Source of the DNA: Novosphingobium sediminicola
GTDB taxonomy: Bacteria; Pseudomonadota; Alphaproteobacteria; Sphingomonadales; Sphingomonadaceae
Direction of reading: 5' to 3'
Assembly: GCF_014196525.1 (NCBI RefSeq)
Contig: NZ_JACIDX010000021.1
Coordinates: 1-64,000, forward strand
DNA: 64,000 bases
Position 1 is the first letter of the stretch. Each line of letters begins with the position of its first letter. Shown piece by piece: positions 61,112-64,000 of this stretch. The position numbers were made by a program, and so were the translations under genes. A model generated the notes under the pieces. The model saw only the letters and a list, made by a program, of their open reading frames with translations, was not told the DNA's origin and ran no database searches.

Positions 61112-62095
61112 TTAATAGGCGATATAGACGTCGGCCAGAACGTCTTCGGGTGTTGGCCTTGCGGCGGCGCGGGCGGCGGCCACAGCCCCTTCGATGGCGG
61201 CCATCACATCATCGTCCACCGCGTCCAGATCGGCGTGCGAGAGCAGGCCGGCGCCTTTTACCGAGGCGCGGAACCGGGTCAGGCAATCGCGCGTGGCCCG
61301 GATACGGTCGAGTTCGCCGGGGCCGCGATAGCGCTGGGGGTCGCCCTCGAAATGGCCAAAGAAGCGTTCGGTGTCGAATTCCACCGCCGCCGGGCCGTTT
61401 CCGGCGCGCACATATTCCAGCACTTCACGCATCGTGTCGTGAACGGCGAAGAAATCGGTGCCGTCGGCGCGCCATGCTTTCATGCCAAAGGCTTCGGCGC
61501 GACTGGCGATGTCCTGATTGGTGCCCACCGCATAGGACACGCCGGTATGTTCGGAATAGTGGTTGTTTTCGAACACAAAAATGCACGGCGCCTTGGTCAC
61601 GGCGGCAAGGTTCATCGCCTCGAAGGTCGTGCCCTGATTGCAGGCGCCGTCGCCGGAAAAGGCGATGGCGATTTTCAAGCCGTCCGGCCCCGGTCCATCG
61701 ACGCGCGAGGCCAGCGCCGCCCCGACCGCAATCGGCGCACCCGCCCCCACAATGCCATTGGCCCCCAACATGCCCTTGGTCACATCGGCAATGTGCATCG
61801 ACCCGCCCTTGCCCTTGCAAAGGCCATCGCGGCTGCCCCAGATTTCCTTCATCATGTCATCCACATCGCAGCCCTTGGCCAGACAATGGCCATGGCCGCG
61901 ATGGGTCGAGACGATCTTGTCGGCGGGGGAGAGATGTTCGCACACGCCCACCGCCACGGCCTCCTGGCCGCAATAAAGGTGAGTGAAACCGGCAATCTCG
62001 CCGGTCTGGATTTCGACATGCAGCCGCTCTTCAAATTCGCGGATGATCTTCATCTGGCGATAGGCGGCCAGCAGGGCTTCTCGGCTCAATTGCAT
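61112..62095 (-). CDS. 2-oxoacid dehydrogenase E1 component alpha subunit
   Basis: 327 residues. Thiamine-diphosphate motif FSGDGACNQGTTFEAMNLAA, preceded by STHRGHGHCLAKGCDVDDMM and KGGSMHIADVTKGMLGANGI as in acetoin and pyruvate dehydrogenase alpha subunits; VFENNHYSEHTGV follows. It forms the alpha2beta2 E1 with the next gene. Its upstream neighbour is an acyl-CoA dehydrogenase gene, so the oxoacid may arise during the same catabolic route, or the complex may oxidise a branched oxoacid side product (inference). Confidence 0.94.
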   Translation of the reverse strand: MQLSREALLAAYRQMKIIREFEERLHVEIQTGEIAGFTHLYCGQEAVAVGVCEHLSPADKIVSTHRGHGHCLAKGCDVDDMMKEIWGSRDGLCKGKGGSMHIADVTKGMLGANGIVGAGAPIAVGAALASRVDGPGPDGLKIAIAFSGDGACNQGTTFEAMNLAAVTKAPCIFVFENNHYSEHTGVSYAVGTNQDIASRAEAFGMKAWRADGTDFFAVHDTMREVLEYVRAGNGPAAVEFDTERFFGHFEGDPQRYRGPGELDRIRATRDCLTRFRASVKGAGLLSHADLDAVDDDVMAAIEGAVAAARAAARPTPEDVLADVYIAY

Positions 62096-62131
62096 TTCCG
62101 GCTCCCGGCGTTTGTTGTTCTGTTTAGCAGG

Positions 62132-63340
62132 CTAGAGGTTGAGCACCGTCTTGGCGATGATGCTGGCCTGCACCTCGTTGGTCCCGCCAAAAATGGTCCA
62201 TGCCCGGCTGTTGAGATAGCGGGCGGCGGCAACCTGGGTCTGGCGATTGTGGACGGGCGTCGGGGCGTCCGGGCCATAAAGCGGACGGCGCATGTCCAGT
62301 TCCAGCCCGGCAAGGCCCAGCAGATCCATCGCCAAAAGGTCGATTTCCTGTCTCAGGTTTGAAGCCAGCAGCTTGACCAGCGAGGTCTGCGGCCCCGGCG
62401 CCTGACCCTGTGCGATTTCGGACAGGATTTTCAGCTCGATCATCTCCAGCGATTCCACCCCCAGCCGCGCGCGCGCCACCCGGCGGCGCCAGTCGGCATT
62501 GTGGGCCATCACGCCGCCTGCGCCATCGGGTTGGTCGGCGGCATCGGCGTAAATCCGGCGCAGGTCATAGGCCAGCTTGGGCGCGTGGCACGACCCGCCC
62601 CGCTCGTTTTCCAGCAGAAACTTGGCCAGTTTCCACCCATCGCCTTCTTCGCCGACAAGGTCGGAGGCGGGGACGACGACGTCCTCCAGAAACACCTGAT
62701 TGACCTCATGGTCGCCCGCCAGCGTCAGGATCGGGCGCACCGAAATCCCCGGCTGGTTCATATCGACCAGCAGGAAGGAAATGCCGGTGCTTTTATGCCC
62801 GCTGGCATCGGTGCGGGCCAGACAGAACATCCGGTTGGCCCAATGGGCATGCGTGGTCCAGATCTTGGACCCGTTGAGGATATACTTGTCGCCATCGCGC
62901 ACCGCGCGGCATTGCAGGCTGGCCAGATCCGACCCGCTGGCCGGTTCCGAAAAGCCCTGACACCAATAATCCTCGCCCGACAGGATGCGGGGCAGATAAT
63001 GGGCCTTTTGCTCGGCCGTGCCGAACGTATAGATGACCGGCGCCACCAGTTTCAGCCCCAGCACCGTCAGATTGGGCGCGCCCGCCTCGGCGCATTCCTT
63101 TTCAAAGATATAGCGCTGTACCGGGCTCCAGCCCGTGCCGCCATATTCCTTGGGCCATTGATAGGCCAGCCAGCCCTGTTTGTGCAGAATGGCATTCCAC
63201 GCCTGGCCGATGTCGGGTTCGACAAAGACCGACGGGGTCGCCGCCGCGCCTTCGCGGATCTGCGCCGTCAGATGCGCGGCCAGAAACGCGCGGACCTCTT
63301 CGCGGAAGCGCAGTTCTTCGGGGGTGAGTTCAAGGTTCAT
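62132..63340 (-). CDS. Acyl-CoA dehydrogenase
   Basis: 402 residues from ATG 63340; the open frame continues upstream but overlaps the thiolase gene in another frame. An N-terminal helical domain (ELTPEELRFREEVRAFLAAH) is followed by WCQGFSEPASGSDLASLQCR, LNGSKIWTTHAHWANRMFCL, KLAKFLLENERGGSCHAPKL and a C-terminal RAWTIFGGTNEVQASIIAK motif. The form is like that of steroid and alicyclic-side-chain enzymes (FadE-type partner with another subunit). It lies 7 bp after the thiolase gene and 36 bp before E1alpha. Confidence 0.92.
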   Translation of the reverse strand: MNLELTPEELRFREEVRAFLAAHLTAQIREGAAATPSVFVEPDIGQAWNAILHKQGWLAYQWPKEYGGTGWSPVQRYIFEKECAEAGAPNLTVLGLKLVAPVIYTFGTAEQKAHYLPRILSGEDYWCQGFSEPASGSDLASLQCRAVRDGDKYILNGSKIWTTHAHWANRMFCLARTDASGHKSTGISFLLVDMNQPGISVRPILTLAGDHEVNQVFLEDVVVPASDLVGEEGDGWKLAKFLLENERGGSCHAPKLAYDLRRIYADAADQPDGAGGVMAHNADWRRRVARARLGVESLEMIELKILSEIAQGQAPGPQTSLVKLLASNLRQEIDLLAMDLLGLAGLELDMRRPLYGPDAPTPVHNRQTQVAAARYLNSRAWTIFGGTNEVQASIIAKTVLNL

Positions 63341-63347
63341 GGCGGCT

Positions 63348-64000
63348 CTATGTGTGCAAAATGGTGACGGCCGAGACGCCGGGGGCGCCATAGACGTGGC
63401 TGTAGGCGGTGCGCGGGGCGCCGGGGACTTGTCGCCCTGCGCCAAGACCTCGCAATTGGACGACATTTTCATAGACCTGTCGCAGGCCCGACGCGCCGAT
63501 CGGTTCGCCGCAGGCAAGGCAGCCGCCGTCGGTGTTGACCGGCAAGGCGCCGCCGATTGCGGTGCGCCCCTCGGCGATCCATTGCTCCTGATCGCCATCG
63601 GCGCAAAAGCCGTTTTCGGCCATGTGCATGATTTCGGCGCCCGCCTCGGTGTCCTGCAATTGGGCCAGGTCGATTTCGTCCGGCCCGATTCCTGCCTTTT
63701 CAAACGCGGCGGCGGCGGCAAGGCGGGTGGCGGTGTTGACCCCGCCGCCAATCTCGATGCTGGGGGCAAAGACTTCAAAGCTGGCCGGGGGGCGGGTGCG
63801 CATGGTGGCCGCGGCCAGATGGATCGGGCGAATGCCCAATTCGCGCGCCTTCTTCTCACTGGCCAAAACCAGCGCCACCCCGCCTTCGCCCGGCGAGCAG
63901 AACATATATTTGGTGAAAGGATCAGAGACCATCGGCGCGTTCAGGATGGTGTCGAGCGCCACTTCCTCGCGCCGCCACGCATGGGGGGCATGCACCCCAT
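63348..64000 (-). CDS. Thiolase (SCP-x/lipid-transfer type), C-terminal part; start outside window
   Basis: The frame is open to the last base and the N-terminus lies beyond 64000, leaving about 217 residues. Thiolase C-terminal features: CSPGEGGVALVLASEKKARE, LGIRPIHLAAATM, EIGGGVNTATRLAAAAAFEK, IDLAQLQDTEAGAEIMHMAE and PVNTDGGCLACGEPIGASGL with the catalytic Cys and His region of the sterol-carrier-protein branch. It would cleave a 3-oxoacyl-CoA or catalyse a related retro-aldol step. It ends 7 bp before the acyl-CoA dehydrogenase gene in the same operon. Confidence 0.9.
   Translation of the reverse strand, partial: GVHAPHAWRREEVALDTILNAPMVSDPFTKYMFCSPGEGGVALVLASEKKARELGIRPIHLAAATMRTRPPASFEVFAPSIEIGGGVNTATRLAAAAAFEKAGIGPDEIDLAQLQDTEAGAEIMHMAENGFCADGDQEQWIAEGRTAIGGALPVNTDGGCLACGEPIGASGLRQVYENVVQLRGLGAGRQVPGAPRTAYSHVYGAPGVSAVTILHT

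Noticed and set aside
1..64000. tRNA, rRNA genes, CRISPR arrays or intact insertion sequences
   Set aside because: No cloverleaf-like sequence, rRNA stretch, regularly spaced repeat array or complete transposase was recognised; the iterons are too few and irregularly spaced for a CRISPR.

Overview
The window is high-GC alphaproteobacterial DNA, most like a sphingomonad (Novosphingobium/Sphingobium type). The reasons are several large TonB-dependent receptors tied to catabolic operons, a CYP101-like P450, an IlvD/Edd-type sugar-acid dehydratase and a parA-parB-repA module of the kind found on sphingomonad megaplasmids. Because a complete partition/replication module with iteron-like repeats lies at 35.4-39.9 kb, the window is probably from a large plasmid or chromid rather than the main chromosome (inference). 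No rRNA, tRNA or CRISPR array was seen.

Layout. 0-1.2 kb: end of an ETF alpha gene and a 3-hydroxyacyl-CoA dehydrogenase. 1.4-4.3 kb: a PLP trans-sulfuration enzyme, the remains of a divergent nsrR/nnrS nitric-oxide-response pair joined at a deletion scar, and a LysR regulator. 4.9-9.5 kb: a four-gene overlapping efflux operon (FUSC, DUF1656, HlyD, outer-membrane lipoprotein). 9.5-23.5 kb: a complete locus for beta-galactan/galactoside use. It holds a TonB receptor, GH53 endo-galactanase, GH2 beta-galactosidase, Na+/sugar symporter and all five steps of the De Ley-Doudoroff galactose route (galactose dehydrogenase, lactonase, dehydratase, KDGal kinase, KDPGal aldolase), with a FadR-type GntR regulator. 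Three control regions of this locus share a palindromic box of the form ATTTAT-N3-ATAAAT (one copy degenerate).

23.9-30.5 kb: a co-directional cluster of TonB receptor, exported 2H phosphoesterase (DUF1868), exported class A-type acid phosphatase, MFS transporter and ROK regulator. It reads like a scavenging pathway for a sugar-containing phosphodiester or cyclic phosphate. 30.6-34.8 kb: a small membrane-anchored protein, a hybrid histidine kinase (2 REC + Hpt) and a REC-GGDEF protein in a translationally overlapping operon. 35.0-41 kb: a methyltransferase remnant, parA, parB, repA, seven iteron-like repeats, an AT-rich segment and a RES/Xre toxin-antitoxin pair.

41.2-50.7 kb: a phospholipid-related locus. 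Two tandem PI-PLC-like secreted enzymes, a TonB receptor, an MFS transporter and a TetR protein with two DNA-binding domains form one operon, and a divergent phospholipase D-like gene lies next to it. 50.7-64 kb: an IS5-type transposase remnant, then a mostly leftward acyl-CoA degradation cluster. Its genes are an oxidoreductase, a KstD-like flavoprotein (rightward), an SDR, a CYP101-like P450, an LvaA-like phosphotransferase overlapping an acyl-CoA dehydrogenase, a VOC protein, a 2-oxoacid dehydrogenase E1alpha/E1beta/E2 set, a second acyl-CoA dehydrogenase and a thiolase cut by the window end. The kinase/dehydrogenase pair suggests entry of 4-hydroxyacyl-CoAs into beta-oxidation after terpenoid or alicyclic oxidation (inference).
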